From positions 1 to 64,000 of the forward strand of contig NZ_RJLQ01000001.1 in NCBI RefSeq assembly GCF_003833015.1: 64,000 bases of DNA, in the 5' to 3' direction. Below the pieces are notes generated by a model. It had not been told where the DNA came from. It searched no databases and worked only from the letters and a program-made list of their open reading frames with translations. Position numbers and translations under genes: made by a program. Positions 17,915 to 27,758 of the stretch are shown piece after piece. Each line of letters opens with the position of its first letter. Position 1 is the stretch's first letter. Source of the stretch: Clostridium sp. E02. Lineage in GTDB: Bacteria > Bacillota > Clostridia > Lachnospirales > Lachnospiraceae.

Positions 17915-17931
17915 AAAACAGCAGGAATTCG

Positions 17932-18726
17932 TTATTCCACTCCGCAGTAAAAAAGTTCCGATGGACAGATACCCCTATTTTTTTTAAATAACCGGCTAAA
18001 ATAAAAAATATCCGAATACCCGCATGCAAGGGCTACCTCCCCCACACTGTATTCCCCGCTTTTTAACATATTCTCTGCATTATTAAGCCGTAGGTTTGTG
18101 ATATACTGTTTGAAGGTCATCCCCATCGCTTTGCGAAACAAATTTCCGTAATATACGGGATGAAGATGAAACATTTCAGCCATAGTTTCTATGGTGATGG
18201 ACTCACAATAATGTTGGCTTATATGGACAATGCTGTTTTTGATGCGGGGATCGGATTTTTTGTCATGATTTTCATTTAATTCTAAGTTTAGTACTTCATA
18301 TAATATAAGACAAAGTATGGAACGCACTTTCATCATATATCCAAAATCTCTCTGAAGCCATTCGTTGTGCATTTCATGGAAGTGAGTAACCAGTTCCGGT
18401 ATATTGCCGATATGGGATATAATTGGAAGGGGCAGAGTCGTATCTTCCCCATACTGGCTTCTTAAAAATAGGTTCGAGGAATAACATTCGATCAGGTGAA
18501 CGGGATCAGTAAAAGCGGCTCGGTAAGTACTTTTTGGTATACAGATTAAATCTCCTTTACGGACAGTATAATCCTGATCTCCAATGATATAGGTTGCCTT
18601 GCCGCCGACAACGTAAGTAAGGTCTACAAAAGGAGTGATTCCTCCTTCTATCTTCCAGTTGGGGGTTTTTTTTCTGTGAATGTAGTAGTGAAGTTCCGGA
18701 ATGATGTTGTTAAAATCCAGATCCAT
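17932..18726 (-). CDS. AraC-family transcriptional regulator
   Basis: A 264-residue regulator with an N-terminal cupin-type sensor domain (GGKATYIIGDQDYTVRKGDLICIP) and a C-terminal pair of helix-turn-helix motifs (SITIETMAEMFHLHPVYYGN and YSVGEVALACGYSDIFYFSR, residues about 165-260). Start ATG with AAGGAGTCAG. It is divergent from the alpha-glucuronidase and sugar ABC genes, so the likely role is activation of that operon when (aldo)uronic acid oligosaccharides are present. It is convergent with the nif operon, 17 bases away, with no strong terminator between. Confidence 0.9.
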   Translation of the reverse strand: MDLDFNNIIPELHYYIHRKKTPNWKIEGGITPFVDLTYVVGGKATYIIGDQDYTVRKGDLICIPKSTYRAAFTDPVHLIECYSSNLFLRSQYGEDTTLPLPIISHIGNIPELVTHFHEMHNEWLQRDFGYMMKVRSILCLILYEVLNLELNENHDKKSDPRIKNSIVHISQHYCESITIETMAEMFHLHPVYYGNLFRKAMGMTFKQYITNLRLNNAENMLKSGEYSVGEVALACGYSDIFYFSRLFKKNRGICPSELFYCGVE

Positions 18727-19017
18727 AATCTGACTCCTTTATGAGTTAAAGTAATAAATCTACTAATTTTCTGTTCTCTCTATTATAAATGAGATGTCAT
18801 AATTCTTCAATACTGATATTTCTTAAAAAAAGATCTTTTAAAAGTACAAATACCCTTTAATTCGTTCATTTATTAATATTGTGCAATTTGCTATAATAAC
18901 ATCCATGTGACAGAAGAAAATCGTACATAGTTTTGTTGAATTTTCAAGTAGAATGCGACGGCTTGTACAAAATTGACATTTAATGACAAATTACGACATT
19001 GTGTGGAGGTTGGAAAT
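18727..19017. promoter_or_regulatory. Divergent araC / alpha-glucuronidase control region
   Basis: This 291-base AT-rich gap has no gene. TATAAT at 18892-18897 is a good -10 on the + strand with a poor -35 (TTTATT), as expected for an activator-dependent promoter. TTGACA at 18973-18978 has no convincing -10. I could not define the AraC half-sites by eye. Confidence 0.45.
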
Positions 19018-20982
19018 ATGCATGGTAACAGAGATTTGTGCTGGTTATCAAAAAAAGTACATGAAGAGGGAATTGTCACATATTTTATTAACAATTCTGT
19101 AAATTTAGTGACTGAAAGAACGATACAGAGAGAGATGCCGCTATTGTTTCATGGAATCACCAGTACGGATATGCCTGAAGCGTCTGTGGTTTTTTCAAAA
19201 GGAGACGAATCCGTTCTCGGAGACGAAGGATTTCGAATCGAAAAGACAAAAGTCGGATATGTGATTTTGAGTGGCTCTAACAGAGGATTTCTTTATGGGA
19301 TGTTTGCACTTCACCGCATGCTGCTATCAGGGAAGAAAGAAAATTTGCCTCTGGAATCTATACCAAATCAGTCATTTCGTATGATCAATCATTGGGATAA
19401 TTTTGACGGTTCCATTGAACGAGGATATGCAGGGGATTCCATCTTTTATGAGAACAATCATTTTCGTGGGAATTATGGACAGATCCGGGAGTATGCAAGA
19501 CTGCTAGCATCAATTGGAATCAATGGAATTTCAATTAACAACGTAAACGTTCATAAAAAGGAAACTTTTTTTATTCAGGAGCAGGCGTTAGAAGAGATTA
19601 AAAAAATATCTGACCTTTTTTTAGAGTATGGTATCCGGACATTTCTCTCCATTAATTATGCGGCACCGATTCTAGTTGGTAATTTAGATTCGGCTGATCC
19701 CCTTTCCAAAGAGGTGGCAGATTGGTGGAAGGAAATAGTTGCACGTATATATGGAATCATTCCAGAATTTGGTGGATTGCTAGTGAAAGCAGATTCAGAG
19801 GGAGAACCAGGACCATTTACCTATAACAGAAGTCATAGCGAAGGTGCTAACATGTTGGCAGAAGCGTTACAACCGTTTGATGGATTGGTGATCTGGCGTT
19901 GCTTTGTATACAATTGCAAGCAGGACTGGAGGGATCGAAATCTTGATCGGGCAAGGGCAGCCTATGACATCTTTATGGAACAGGATGGCAGCTTTTTGGA
20001 TAATGTAATTCTCCAGATAAAGAACGGCCCCATTGATTTTCAGGTCCGGGAACCAAATTCACCCTTGTTTGGAGCATTGAAAAAGACGAACCAGATTCTT
20101 GAATTTCAGATTACTCAAGAGTATACTGGACACCAGAGAGATATCTGTTATCTGATCCCTATGTGGAAGGAAACACTGGATTTTGATACTGGTTATGGGG
20201 CAGTAAGTCAGATCAAGCAGGTTATTAAGGATCACTCTCCTGTTAGGAACCATTCTGGGATTGCAGCAGTTGGGAATGTGGGGATGGATTCAAACTGGAC
20301 AGGGAACAAGCTGGCTCAGGCAAACCTTTATGGATATGGTAGATTAATATGGGACAACCAGCTTATGAGTGAAGAGATCGCCAGAGAATGGGTTTGCTTA
20401 AGCTTTGATCTTCCAGAATCTGAAGCAGCTAAGATAGAGTCAATCCTTGTTACTTCCAGAGAAACCTATGAAAATTATACGTGCCCCTTGTCCGTCGGCT
20501 TTATGTGTAAACCTAACATTCATTACGGTGTGGATATTGATGGTTATGAGTACGACCGTTGGGGAACCTATCATTACGCAGATAGAGAAGGGGTAGGAAG
20601 AGACCGGACCAAGAAGACAGGAACTGGGTTTACTAGACAGTATTCCGATGCCCGTTATGAGGAATATGAAAATATTACTACTTGCCCAGATGAGTATCTG
20701 CTGTTTTTCCATCACGTTTCCTATACGCATGTTCTTCAATCTGGAAAAACGGTGATTCAGCATATTTATGACACTCATTTTCAAGGACTTTCAAAGGTTT
20801 TAGAATATCAAAAGATGTGGGAAAGTTTAAAAGATTATCTGGATCAGGAGACCTATGTCAACGTAAGGGACAGACTCAAGGAACAGAAGATGAATGCGAC
20901 GGACTGGTGTGATCAGATTAACACTTATTTTTATCGCAAATCGGGGATCCCAGATGAACGAGGGAGAATTATTTATGATTGA
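19018..20982 (+). CDS. aguA: Alpha-glucuronidase, glycoside hydrolase family 67
   Basis: Releases (4-O-methyl)glucuronic acid from the non-reducing end of aldouronic acids produced from glucuronoxylan; family members without a signal peptide work inside the cell. The 654-residue protein shows GH67 blocks: RMINHWDNFDGSIERGYAG, the INNVNV and SINYAAP barrel strands, VKADSEGEPGP, VIWRCFVYN, and NVILQIKNGPIDFQVREP with FQITQEYTGH. No signal peptide is seen. The ATG at 19018 has GGAGGT 7 bases upstream; an earlier in-frame ATG at 18973 has no RBS. It is followed by a carbohydrate ABC importer that should bring in the substrate. Confidence 0.95.
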   Translation: MHGNRDLCWLSKKVHEEGIVTYFINNSVNLVTERTIQREMPLLFHGITSTDMPEASVVFSKGDESVLGDEGFRIEKTKVGYVILSGSNRGFLYGMFALHRMLLSGKKENLPLESIPNQSFRMINHWDNFDGSIERGYAGDSIFYENNHFRGNYGQIREYARLLASIGINGISINNVNVHKKETFFIQEQALEEIKKISDLFLEYGIRTFLSINYAAPILVGNLDSADPLSKEVADWWKEIVARIYGIIPEFGGLLVKADSEGEPGPFTYNRSHSEGANMLAEALQPFDGLVIWRCFVYNCKQDWRDRNLDRARAAYDIFMEQDGSFLDNVILQIKNGPIDFQVREPNSPLFGALKKTNQILEFQITQEYTGHQRDICYLIPMWKETLDFDTGYGAVSQIKQVIKDHSPVRNHSGIAAVGNVGMDSNWTGNKLAQANLYGYGRLIWDNQLMSEEIAREWVCLSFDLPESEAAKIESILVTSRETYENYTCPLSVGFMCKPNIHYGVDIDGYEYDRWGTYHYADREGVGRDRTKKTGTGFTRQYSDARYEEYENITTCPDEYLLFFHHVSYTHVLQSGKTVIQHIYDTHFQGLSKVLEYQKMWESLKDYLDQETYVNVRDRLKEQKMNATDWCDQINTYFYRKSGIPDERGRIIYD

Positions 20983-21033
20983 TGAATCCTTAACAGGTTC
21001 ATGATAAATAAGTTTATGAAGAGAGGTAGAAGG

Positions 21034-22419
21034 ATGAGAAAATTCAAAAAACTAAGTATTGTATGTGCAGCGGTTTTAGCTGTCAGTGTTGTGGCAACTG
21101 GCTGCGGGGGCAAAAAGACTGAAACAAGTGCAGCAAATGGAACATCTTCTGAAGATACTACAGATGCAGAGAAAAAACCAGAAAAAGGTGGAGACGCATC
21201 TGAACTCAGTTTTTCCTGGTGGGGCAACGATGACCGTCATCAGGCAACACAGAATGCAATTGATGCATTTAACAAAGCTCATGAGGGAGAGGCAGTCGTA
21301 ACAGGTGAGCCTTCCGGTTACGGAAACCTAGAGGAGACATTTGCCACCCGTTATGCAGGTGGAACTGCGGCTGATATTATGACTGTAAATTATCCATGGG
21401 TACTTCAGTACAGCCCTGAGGGTGATGGATTTTATGATTTAGATCAAGTAAAAGATACATTCGATTTTTCCCAGTATGATCCCAATTTTTTAGAGTTTGG
21501 TAAATCCAATGGAAAGCTGCAGGCCATTCCTTATGGACAAAATACTTTGGGAGTTTTTGTAAATAAGTCTGCGTTTGAACGGGTTGGTATTACTGAGATC
21601 CCGAAAACATTTAAAGAATACAAAGAAGCAGCAGCCAAATTTACAGAAAAAGATCCTGACACGTATCTACTTGTAAGTCCTACATTTCGATTTGCAGGAA
21701 TTTACTATTTACAGCAGAAAACTGGTAAGGGTGAATTTGCAGATGATTTAAGCATGAACTACACAAAAGATGATTACAAGGATGCGCTTGTTTGGTACAA
21801 AGATCTGGCAGACGCTCATGTATTCTGTAGCAGAAAAGACTACATAGAGAATGTAGGGACGGAACCAATTTCTGTTGCACAGAATGCGAAGTATATTGAT
21901 GGCGGATATGTTGGTGTACTAGAATGGACCGGCGGGATTGCATCCAATGCAAAAACACTTGAGGACAAAGGAGACGAATTGGTCGTAGCTCCACTCCCAG
22001 TTGTTGACGGGGCAGTGTTTGAGGGAACCATGGCAAAACCATCTCTTACCTTTGCAATCTCAAAAGACAGCAAAGATCCAAAAGCAGCAGCAGAATTTTT
22101 ACAGTATATCTTAAACGATCCAGAGGGAACCAAACTGCTTGGCACAACCCGTGGAATGGTAGCTTCCAAATCAGCTAAGGCTGCCTTAGAAGAAGATGGT
22201 CAGATTACAGGAGCAGTTAAACAGGCCTATGACTTTACAGATTCTGTAGAAGTAATCAATAACTCACCGATTTTTGAAGTTGCAACCTTTAATGATGTTT
22301 ACTCATCAAACTATGAAAAGTTTGAATTTGGTAAGTGTACAGCAGACGAAGCAGCTCAGGCAATTTTTGATGCATACAGCGAAGAGGTTACTAGTTTAAA
22401 GAAACAATACGGAAAATAA
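21034..22419 (+). CDS. Sugar ABC transporter substrate-binding lipoprotein
   Basis: Family 1 extracellular solute-binding protein, 461 residues, with a lipoprotein signal ending in a VATGCGG lipobox at about residue 24 and a low-complexity Thr/Glu-rich linker before the binding domain (ELSFSWWGNDDRH...). Linked to two permeases and an alpha-glucuronidase, so the ligand is probably an aldouronate or xylo-oligosaccharide (inference). The ATG at 21034 gives a proper signal peptide; an ATG at 21001 would only add a basic extension. No ATPase gene is present, so it probably uses a shared MsmK/MalK-type ATPase encoded elsewhere, common in Firmicutes. Confidence 0.92.
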   Translation: MRKFKKLSIVCAAVLAVSVVATGCGGKKTETSAANGTSSEDTTDAEKKPEKGGDASELSFSWWGNDDRHQATQNAIDAFNKAHEGEAVVTGEPSGYGNLEETFATRYAGGTAADIMTVNYPWVLQYSPEGDGFYDLDQVKDTFDFSQYDPNFLEFGKSNGKLQAIPYGQNTLGVFVNKSAFERVGITEIPKTFKEYKEAAAKFTEKDPDTYLLVSPTFRFAGIYYLQQKTGKGEFADDLSMNYTKDDYKDALVWYKDLADAHVFCSRKDYIENVGTEPISVAQNAKYIDGGYVGVLEWTGGIASNAKTLEDKGDELVVAPLPVVDGAVFEGTMAKPSLTFAISKDSKDPKAAAEFLQYILNDPEGTKLLGTTRGMVASKSAKAALEEDGQITGAVKQAYDFTDSVEVINNSPIFEVATFNDVYSSNYEKFEFGKCTADEAAQAIFDAYSEEVTSLKKQYGK

Positions 22420-22436
22420 TCGTATAACAGGAACAA

Positions 22437-22469
22437 TTTCCAGCAGGATTTAAAACCTCCTGCTGGGAA
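22437..22469 (+). promoter_or_regulatory. Intercistronic hairpin after the solute-binding protein gene
   Basis: TTTCCAGCAGGA pairs with TCCTGCTGGGAA (one G-T pair) around a 9-base loop, followed by AT-rich but T-poor sequence. Such hairpins typically raise binding-protein mRNA over the permease genes. Confidence 0.7.
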
Positions 22470-22490
22470 TCTAAAAAAGGAGGAGTTTCC

Positions 22491-23381
22491 TTGAAAAACA
22501 GCAAAATTGGACTGGTATATATCCTTCCATGGCTGATCGGTATGGTTTTTCTTACTCTATATCCGTTCATCAATGCGTTGGTTATCAGTTTTACAGACTA
22601 CAATTTGGTTAGAGATCCTAATTTTATCGGACTGGCTAATTACACAAAACTACTTACGGACGATGAATTTATCGGTACGCTTAAAGCAACATTGAAATAC
22701 ACCATATTTACAGTCCCTCTGCAACTGGTGTTTGCACTTTTTATTGCTTATATTTTAAACTTTAAATTAATAGGGATTAATTTTTACCGCACGGCTTATT
22801 ATATTCCTTCCTTACTTGGTGGTAATGTGGCAGTCGCCATATTATGGCGGTTTTTGTTCCAGCAAAATGGTTTCATTAATCGCTTTATGGCATTGTTTGG
22901 TGTACCGTCTATTTCATGGCTTTCTTCACCATCTGGTGCAATGGCCGTTATCGTTTTCTTGAAGGTCTGGCAGTTTGGTTCTTCCATGTTGATTTTCTTA
23001 GCTGCTTTAAAGGATGTTCCTCAAGATTTGTATGAGGCTGCAAGTGTGGATGGATCTACAAAATTCTATTCATTCTTTCGGATTACGATACCACTTATTA
23101 CGCCTACGATTTTCTTTAACCTTGTTATGCAGCTGGTAAATGCATTTCAGGAATTCAACGGACCATACCTTGTAACTGGAAAAGGACCATTAAATTCCAC
23201 CTATCTGACGTCCATGTTTATTTACGATAATGCATTTAAGTTCTTTAATATGGGATATGCAAGTGCGGCCAGCTGGATTTTATTTTTAATCATTGTGGTT
23301 GTGACTTTGATTCTTTTTGCAACACAGGATAAGTGGGTATTTTATTCTGACGGAGGAAATAGCAATGGAAAAAAAGTATAA
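22491..23381 (+). CDS. Sugar ABC transporter permease (UgpA/MalF type)
   Basis: Integral membrane subunit of the importer, 296 residues with six predicted transmembrane helices, beginning IGLVYILPWLIGMVFLTLYP. The cytoplasmic EAA loop is DLYEAASVDGSTKFYSFFRITIPL (about residues 180-205). The TTG at 22491 is used as start because AAAGGAGGAG precedes it at normal distance and the next Met is inside the first helix. It overlaps the second permease by 17 bases. Confidence 0.92.
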   Translation: MKNSKIGLVYILPWLIGMVFLTLYPFINALVISFTDYNLVRDPNFIGLANYTKLLTDDEFIGTLKATLKYTIFTVPLQLVFALFIAYILNFKLIGINFYRTAYYIPSLLGGNVAVAILWRFLFQQNGFINRFMALFGVPSISWLSSPSGAMAVIVFLKVWQFGSSMLIFLAALKDVPQDLYEAASVDGSTKFYSFFRITIPLITPTIFFNLVMQLVNAFQEFNGPYLVTGKGPLNSTYLTSMFIYDNAFKFFNMGYASAASWILFLIIVVVTLILFATQDKWVFYSDGGNSNGKKV

Positions 23382-24249
23382 ATTAAGCGAGGTTGAAAAA
23401 CGGAGACGGAATATGCGCATTCTCAATATGATTCTTCGTTACATCATATTGACAGGAATGGCATTTGTAATGATCTATCCAATTATATGGTTGGTGGGCG
23501 CTACTTTTAAGACAAATAATGAAATTTTTACTTCAGTCAGCTTTATTCCAAAAAGAATTGATTTTACTCCTTATATTGAAGGCTGGAAGACAAGAACAAG
23601 GTATACATTTACCACATTCTTTATTAATACATTTAGTTTTGTAATACCAAAGATAATTTTCTGTTTGGTATCGAGTACCTTGGTGGCATATGGATTTGCA
23701 AGATTTAATTTCCCCCTCAAACGAATCTTGTTTTCGATCTTAATGGCAACCATGTTTCTTCCGGCTGTTGTTACCCGGATTCCTCTTTATCTTTTATGGA
23801 AACAGTTGGGCGTTTTAGACACCTATATCCCCTTAATTGCGCCCACTGTATTTGCCAATGAACCATTTTTTGTTTTTATGTTGATTCAGTTTTTACGATC
23901 GCTTCCTACCTATTTAGATGAGGCAGCGACCATTGATGGGTGTAATTCGTTTCAGATTCTTGTAAAAGTCTTGCTTCCCACACTGAAACCAGCACTGATT
24001 AGCTGTACCATCTTTCAGTTTATCTGGAGTTTTAACGATTTCTTGGGACCATTAATTTATGTGACCAGTTTAAAAAAATATCCAGTTGCGCTTGCTTTAA
24101 AGATGTCAATTGATCAGAGCAGCGGAATCGTAGAATGGAATCAGATCCTTGCAATGTCTTTCCTTGCACTGGTACCTGCATTAATACTATTCTTTATTGC
24201 TCAGAATTACTTTGTTGAAGGAGTTACTTCATCTGGAGTAAAAGGATAA
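23365..24249 (+). CDS. Sugar ABC transporter permease (UgpE/MalG type)
   Basis: Second channel subunit, 294 residues, six transmembrane helices. The EAA motif is YLDEAATIDGCNSFQILVKVLLP; family-typical sequences FVMIYPIIWLVGATFKTNNE and PLIYVTSLKKYPVALAL are also present. The ATG at 23365 with GGAGG upstream is preferred over an earlier in-frame Met at 23317 inside the first permease. Operon end: a terminator follows at 24256. Confidence 0.92.
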   Translation: MEKKYKLSEVEKRRRNMRILNMILRYIILTGMAFVMIYPIIWLVGATFKTNNEIFTSVSFIPKRIDFTPYIEGWKTRTRYTFTTFFINTFSFVIPKIIFCLVSSTLVAYGFARFNFPLKRILFSILMATMFLPAVVTRIPLYLLWKQLGVLDTYIPLIAPTVFANEPFFVFMLIQFLRSLPTYLDEAATIDGCNSFQILVKVLLPTLKPALISCTIFQFIWSFNDFLGPLIYVTSLKKYPVALALKMSIDQSSGIVEWNQILAMSFLALVPALILFFIAQNYFVEGVTSSGVKG

Positions 24250-24255
24250 AATGGA

Positions 24256-24297
24256 GTGCCTTGATAGAGCGTTTTTAGCTTTGTCAAGGCATTTTTT
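24256..24297 (+). terminator. Terminator of the glucuronide/sugar ABC operon
   Basis: TGCCTTGA (24257-24264) pairs with TCAAGGCA (24284-24291), then six T. The stop codon of the convergent flippase gene lies in the 3' arm. Confidence 0.85.
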
Positions 24298-25828
24298 GTT
24301 GTTTCATCCAATGGACTCCGATCAAAAGTGTGAGGTAAAACAGACTTAGAAATCCAATGTGAAAGGCTGTTTTTATAAATAGTGGAAGAAAATGAAACGG
24401 ATCTAAGACAGAGAATACGGCATAATAGATCCCGATTGCTAGTATCATTAGGCCGGCTGGTTTGACGATCATATCCCAGGCATTCCACACAAAATCCACT
24501 TTCTTTTTTAACGATAAAACATGCATAAGAGCCAGTAAAAGTTCACTTGCCAGAGTACCGATTAGATAAGCCACGATTCCAAACTTTGGAATGCCAAAGA
24601 GTACAAAGCAAAGACGAATGGTCATGGCAATTATGTTTTGTATAAACGTGGTAGAAGTACGGCCAAGACCATTTAATATACTTCCCATGGTAGTAACAAG
24701 ATAAAGAAAGGGGCATAACCAGGCAAGTATAGACATATAAGTTCCGGCGGAAGAATCTTTAAAGACACTGATTCCCAAATCATCTCCAAACATAGTAAAG
24801 ATACCAATGCATAAGATGCCCACATAAAGGCAATAACGAAGTGACATAGAAATAACGGTGCCAATCCTTTTTTCGTCGCCTTCTGACTGGGCTTTGGCCA
24901 CTGTGGGGAGTAAAAGAACTGCCAGTGAATTAAATACAGTAGATGGAAACAGGATAAAAGGGATTGCCATACCGGTTAAGACACCATACACAGAAAAAGC
25001 AGCAGAATCAGAAAGACCGGACATCTGCAGTCTGCTGGGAATTAAGATTGCTTCTGCGCTATAAAGAATATTCAATACCAGTCGGTTCCCCATAAGGGGC
25101 AAAGCTAGTGTGAATAAACCAGGGGCTGTTTCAAAAAAAGAAGATTTAACCGTTTTAAATCCCTCTGGCATTTTGGGCGGGAAGAAACGATAAGCGAAAA
25201 AAGTATACAAGGAAGAAGCGACTTCTCCAACCAGATGTCCAATAACAGCCAGTTGAACCGTAATTGTGATTCCGGATTGGATCATAATATCGGCAATAAG
25301 AAATACCGCTCCAATTCGAATCGTCTGTTCCATAACTTGAGCATATGCCGGAACCTGAGGTTTTTGCATACCATAATAGTAACCATTGATGCAGGCATGT
25401 ATGGCAGAACAGGGAACGGACACGGCAACAAAAATCAATAGAGGGGCACAGCGGGGTTCCATTAATATATGAATCGCAATAAAATCGTTCCATTGAATGA
25501 TGCCATAAGCAAGTAGAATGGAAATGATGGTAGAGATGATCAAACCGGCCCGAAAGATGGAACGGCCTTTTCTTACATTGGCGGCAACGGCCTGGGAAAT
25601 TGCAGTCTGGATGGAACCGGCGCATAAGGCAAAGCAGATTCCAAATACCGGGTGAATCAGATTAAAGATGCCAAGACCTTCAGCACCAATGGTTCGAGAG
25701 AGAAAGATTCGGTAAAAAAAACCAAGAACCCGGGAAATCAATCCAGCAGAAGTCAAAAGAAGCGTGCCGGTTAAAAGGGCATATTTTCTTGGAGAAAGTT
25801 TTTTGGGGATCTTTAGAGAATCATTCAT
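24284..25828 (-). CDS. spoVB: SpoVB-like polysaccharide/lipid flippase (MVF/MATE superfamily)
   Basis: A 514-residue protein with about 14 hydrophobic segments, starting LSPRKYALLTGTLLLTSAGLISRVLGFFYRIFLSRTIGAEGLGIF, typical (in shorter pieces) of SpoVB and related lipid II or polysaccharide flippases. In spore formers it is needed for cortex peptidoglycan synthesis in the forespore. Single gene, convergent with the ABC operon. The family has several paralogues per clostridial genome, so sporulation specificity is likely but not certain; the ATG at 25828 has a weak AGGAG-like RBS. Confidence 0.8.
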   Translation of the reverse strand: MNDSLKIPKKLSPRKYALLTGTLLLTSAGLISRVLGFFYRIFLSRTIGAEGLGIFNLIHPVFGICFALCAGSIQTAISQAVAANVRKGRSIFRAGLIISTIISILLAYGIIQWNDFIAIHILMEPRCAPLLIFVAVSVPCSAIHACINGYYYGMQKPQVPAYAQVMEQTIRIGAVFLIADIMIQSGITITVQLAVIGHLVGEVASSLYTFFAYRFFPPKMPEGFKTVKSSFFETAPGLFTLALPLMGNRLVLNILYSAEAILIPSRLQMSGLSDSAAFSVYGVLTGMAIPFILFPSTVFNSLAVLLLPTVAKAQSEGDEKRIGTVISMSLRYCLYVGILCIGIFTMFGDDLGISVFKDSSAGTYMSILAWLCPFLYLVTTMGSILNGLGRTSTTFIQNIIAMTIRLCFVLFGIPKFGIVAYLIGTLASELLLALMHVLSLKKKVDFVWNAWDMIVKPAGLMILAIGIYYAVFSVLDPFHFLPLFIKTAFHIGFLSLFYLTLLIGVHWMKQQKMP

Positions 25829-25912
25829 GAAATCTCCTGAAAAAGAGAATTATTATAAATATATGGAAGGAATAGAATCTTCATGACAGATTCATAACGA
25901 GAATCATTCCTA

Positions 25913-25940
25913 TTGAAATTCTAGGAAATGTGTGTATAAT
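25913..25940 (+). promoter_or_regulatory. Promoter of the iscS-iscU-mnmA-amidase operon
   Basis: TTGAAA at 25913-25918 and TATAAT at 25935-25940, 16-bp spacer. No IscR/Rrf2-like operator was evident. Confidence 0.7.
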
Positions 25941-25996
25941 AGAAAAGGTAGATGAAGCTTTTAACTTTAGAACTACAGAAAGGCGGAACTAACGAT

Positions 25997-27181
25997 ATGA
26001 AACAACTGATTTATCTTGACAACGCAGCAACGACCAAAACCAGACCAGAGGTCGTAGAAACGATGCTGCCGTATTTTACAGAGTATTATGGAAATCCATC
26101 ATCCGTATACGAGTTTTCCGGTATCTCAAAGAAGGCGATTCAGGGAGCCAGAGAGACCATTGCAAGTGCTATTGGAGCAAAGACCAATGAGATTTATTTT
26201 ACAGGTGGAGGTTCTGAGTCCGATAACTGGGCACTCGTTGCTACAGCAGAGGCATATGCAGGAAAAGGGAAACACATTATTACCAGTAAAATCGAACACC
26301 ACGCGGTTCTCCATACCTGTGAATATTTAGAGAAACGTGGATTTGAAGTAACCTATTTGAATGTAGATGAGAATGGTGTGGTCAAGCTGGAAGAACTTAA
26401 AAAAGCAATTCGACCAGACACAATTCTTATTTCTATTATGTTTGGGAATAACGAAATCGGAACCATTGAACCGATCAAAGAGATTGGTGAGATCGCAAAA
26501 GAACACGGTATTTTATTTCATACCGATGCGGTTCAGGCCTTCGGCCATATTCCGATTGATGTAGATGATTGTCACATAGACATGCTTAGTGCCAGCGGTC
26601 ATAAGATCAATGGTCCAAAAGGCATTGGATGTCTTTATATACGAACTGGAGTTAAGTCCCGTTCTTTTGTTCATGGAGGCGGACAGGAAAGAAAACGCCG
26701 TGCAGGAACAGAGAACGTTCCAGGCATTGTAGGATTTGGAAAAGCAGTAGAACTTGCTGTGACTGGAATGGAGAAAAGAGAAGAGAAAGAGACTAAGCTT
26801 AGGAATTACTTAATGGAACGGGTCATGAAAGAAGTTCCCTATACCAGAATCAATGGTAGCAGAAAAAATAGACTATCTAATAATGTGAATTTTGCCTTCC
26901 AGTTTATCGAGGGAGAATCTCTTCTTATTATGCTTGATATGAAGGGAATCTGTGGTTCTAGTGGTTCTGCATGTACTTCAGGATCCTTAGATCCATCTCA
27001 TGTCCTTCTTTCCATTGGTCTGCCTCATGAGATCGCGCATGGATCTCTTCGACTATCACTTGATGAAGAGAATACTATGGAAGAGATGGATTATGTGGTA
27101 GAGGCCATCAAGGAAATCGTGGATAAACTACGCAGTATGTCCCCACTATATGAGGACTTTATCAAACACCAGGGGAAATAG
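25997..27181 (+). CDS. iscS: Cysteine desulfurase (IscS/NifS class)
   Basis: PLP enzyme that takes sulfur from cysteine for Fe-S clusters and thio-tRNA. The 394-residue protein starts YLDNAATTKTRPEV, has the PLP lysine in SASGHKINGPKGIG, and the mobile-loop catalytic cysteine in SSGSACTSGSLDPSHV. A start at 25952 is possible, but it lies only about 7 bases after the expected transcription start; 25997 matches the family. It is followed by the scaffold gene iscU and by mnmA, which consumes its sulfur. It may also serve nitrogenase, since the nif operon lacks nifU and nifS. Confidence 0.93.
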   Translation: MKQLIYLDNAATTKTRPEVVETMLPYFTEYYGNPSSVYEFSGISKKAIQGARETIASAIGAKTNEIYFTGGGSESDNWALVATAEAYAGKGKHIITSKIEHHAVLHTCEYLEKRGFEVTYLNVDENGVVKLEELKKAIRPDTILISIMFGNNEIGTIEPIKEIGEIAKEHGILFHTDAVQAFGHIPIDVDDCHIDMLSASGHKINGPKGIGCLYIRTGVKSRSFVHGGGQERKRRAGTENVPGIVGFGKAVELAVTGMEKREEKETKLRNYLMERVMKEVPYTRINGSRKNRLSNNVNFAFQFIEGESLLIMLDMKGICGSSGSACTSGSLDPSHVLLSIGLPHEIAHGSLRLSLDEENTMEEMDYVVEAIKEIVDKLRSMSPLYEDFIKHQGK

Positions 27182-27221
27182 TTTTAGGTAGATAAATCAC
27201 CGGGAATGGAGAATATAGAAT

Positions 27222-27659
27222 ATGTATACAGAGAAAGTAATGGATCATTTCGAGCATCCTAGAAATGTTGGAGAGATAGAAAATGCAAGCGGTATGGGTA
27301 CCGTTGGCAATGCAAAATGCGGCGATATTATGAGAATTTATCTTGATATTGATGAAGATCAAATCATTCGTGATGTTAAATTTAAGACATTTGGCTGTGG
27401 AGCGGCTGTTGCAACCAGTAGTATGGCGACTGAGTTGGTGAAAGGAAAGTCAGTTCAGGAAGCACTTGAAGTAACAAACAAAGCCGTTTGTGAAGCACTG
27501 GATGGACTTCCAGCAGTTAAGGTGCACTGTTCCTTACTGGCAGAAGAAGCAATCCATGCGGCGTTATGGGATTATGCAACCAAGAATGACATCGAGATTC
27601 AAGGATTAAAGAAACCAAAGTCTGACATCGGCGAAGAAGAAGTGGAAGAAGAATATTAA
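27222..27659 (+). CDS. iscU: Fe-S cluster assembly scaffold IscU/NifU-like
   Basis: A 145-residue scaffold protein on which clusters form before transfer. Ligand cysteines are visible in GNAKCGDIMRIY, KTFGCGAAVATSS and KVHCSLLAEEAI; the aspartate of CGD is retained. The C-terminus is a short acidic tail. The protein lacks the ferredoxin-like and Nfu domains of full NifU, so it is the IscU-type form common in clostridia, paired with IscS 40 bases upstream. Confidence 0.93.
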   Translation: MYTEKVMDHFEHPRNVGEIENASGMGTVGNAKCGDIMRIYLDIDEDQIIRDVKFKTFGCGAAVATSSMATELVKGKSVQEALEVTNKAVCEALDGLPAVKVHCSLLAEEAIHAALWDYATKNDIEIQGLKKPKSDIGEEEVEEEY

Positions 27660-27758
27660 GTTGCCGGACGTTTGCTTCCCCGGCACAAAGATTTAAAACA
27701 CCCGGCGGGTGTATCGATTTGCCCAAAGAGCGTGGGCTGGAAAGTAGAATGTGAGGCT